Positions 62,731 through 64,000 of a stretch of DNA of 64,000 nt are shown here, piece after piece. The notes below the pieces were generated by a model. That model worked only from the letters and a program-made list of their open reading frames with translations, was not told the DNA's origin and did no database searches. This DNA comes from Hirudo medicinalis (taxonomy: Eukaryota; Annelida; Clitellata; Hirudinida; Hirudinidae). Made by a program: the position numbers and the translations under genes. Positions within the stretch are counted from its first letter, which is position 1, and each line of letters begins with the position of its first letter. The stretch covers positions 21,588-85,587 of the forward strand of contig MPNW01000064.1 of the NCBI GenBank assembly GCA_011800805.1. Reading direction: 5' to 3'.

Positions 62731-64000
62731 ATGTTAATTGATGTTTTCAAGTTCAAGTGCGGAGAGACCTTAACTTACAACGATTTGAGAAGCGACATGT
62801 TCAACAACAACAACAACAACAACAACAACATGTACGATGATGGCGTCCAAATCACCTCTTGTTCGACGAACCCAGATTCAGTTTCAATGAACACCTCCGA
62901 ACCCCAATTGGACGAAACATCAAATTACCATCACATGCACCAACAGACTCCGAGTTACCACCTTCTCAGTCCCCATTCCAGTTATTCCAACCTCGCAAAT
63001 CCTTCCACTGCTTCCTCAAACCAGTCCCAAATGATGTGCTCAGGACAAGAGTCTACAAAGAAAGACAAAGATTTTATTTACAGGTTCGTATTTATTATTC
63101 TTTTAAGTGAAATAAAGCAGTGCTCGTTTAAAATTGTCCATCAAAATATTAGAATCACGGCATTTGAAAATTTGTGCGACGCCCTCCCAATCACTCGAAG
63201 CGAATGATTCCTCGTAAATGCTAAATGTTAGCACAAGCATCAAAGAGTGATTTCGAATTCTTGAGTTTGCATCATCCAAGCAAAATAAGTGCAAGTACAA
63301 TTATCACAAAAAAATATTGAAAGGACCGAAAGACCGGTTGTCAAAAAGCAGCGTTAATTGATAATTTTTAATCGCAAACTTAAAAAACTTAATTTCAATA
63401 AAACCTGATTTTAATAACATTTACATGTTAACTGCTTAAATGACAACCAGTTCCCGATTGTGGGAATGAAGTCAGTTAATAAATGTTGAATATTTCACGA
63501 ATTCATTTCAGCCACCCGCTTTTTCCACTTCTTGCCCTGATATTCGAAAAATGTGAGTTGGCGACCTGTACTCCAAGAGATGCTGGTTCAGCATCATCAG
63601 ACGTTTGCTCCTCTGAATCCTTCAGTGATGACATAAGGGTCTTTGCGAGTCAAGTAAATTGATTACTCCCTCTCAATGAATTGTTCTAGGATTGAGTTTG
63701 TTGTGATTAATTATTCTCGAGCATTTTAATGAATGCAATCATGTCATTTTAATGAAATGGAGATTTTAAAATTTCAATATTCATTCTGAACAAATGTTTA
63801 AAAACTTTCAGATCAAGTCTGAAAAAAGCTTCTTTTCCGCAAAACCCGAACTCGATAGTTTGGTAAGAAATGTTTTTTCAACCTTCAAAACAATTCACAT
63901 TTGATCATCAAATATTTTCGTTCGAAATCAAAGTGAAAATCAGTCGACAAATATTTTTTAATATTTAACAAAAATCACATCGAATTAAAGACTTTAAGCA
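62731..64000 (+). CDS. hth: MEIS/homothorax TALE homeodomain protein, N-terminal part (runs off window)
   Basis: Cofactor of PBC/Hox proteins; the N-terminal Meis domain binds PBX/Extradenticle and promotes nuclear entry (known). Exons: up to 63083, 63512-63653, 63812-63862, continuing beyond 64,000; phases agree. The first exon ends KKDKDFIY, then [20 protein letters not shown] and [18 protein letters not shown], then [14 protein letters not shown]. These match the MEIS N-terminal helices of Meis1/homothorax and fit them better than PREP. The homeodomain lies outside the window. The start is unsure: ATG at 62731 opens the frame, but an acceptor-like TTTTCAAG ends at 62751, so the exon may begin at 62752 with an earlier start exon, or translation may begin at ATG 62797. 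A CAA run (62803-62829) gives a poly-Asn tract. Confidence 0.9.

Noticed and set aside
1..64000. CRISPR arrays, operons or prokaryotic mobile islands
   Set aside because: Split genes with GT-AG introns and animal gene families show this is nuclear animal DNA; no spaced identical repeats of CRISPR type were seen.

Overview
This is an AT-rich animal nuclear genome window with intron-rich genes, GT-AG splicing and abundant trinucleotide microsatellites. The gene set suggests a protostome, most likely an arthropod or other ecdysozoan: an HR96/NR1J-type nuclear receptor (a protostome group), a MEIS/homothorax gene, a TMEM62-type phosphoesterase, a UCH-L3-type deubiquitinase and two ribosomal protein S25 genes. 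I cannot name the species. All exon models were built by hand from splice-site consensus, reading-frame phase and remembered family motifs; no search was run.

Layout. 1-4,786: no gene recognised. 4,787-7,355 (-): complete UCH-L3-like deubiquitinase with a 12-nt microexon and two homologous, phase-compatible versions of one exon. 8,094-8,668 (-) and 15,504-16,409 (-): two intron-containing, tandem RpS25 genes predicted to encode nearly the same protein. Between them lie a decayed non-LTR retrotransposon tail, a broken intronless relic resembling a DUF288/STELLO-type protein, and copies of a small hairpin repeat. 19,451-30,635 (-): HR96-like nuclear receptor in six coding exons, the first separated from the DNA-binding exon by an 8.5-kb intron that contains a CpG-rich promoter-like segment. 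About 30.7-43.5 kb: gene-poor, with microsatellites and a CpG-rich patch. 43,583-52,147 (+): a roughly 20-exon gene for a secreted/type I membrane protein with a von Willebrand D domain and an EGF module, most like VWDE. 53,435-58,267 (+): TMEM62-like protein in 15 coding exons, all phases consistent. 62,731-64,000 (+): 5' part of a MEIS/homothorax gene, running off the window.

The genes do not form a pathway; this is an ordinary stretch of a metazoan chromosome. The most notable signals are the candidate mutually exclusive exons of the UCH-L3 gene, the gene-conversion-like tract and non-consensus splice donor in the RpS25 pair, and the apparent transmembrane anchoring of the VWDE-like protein.
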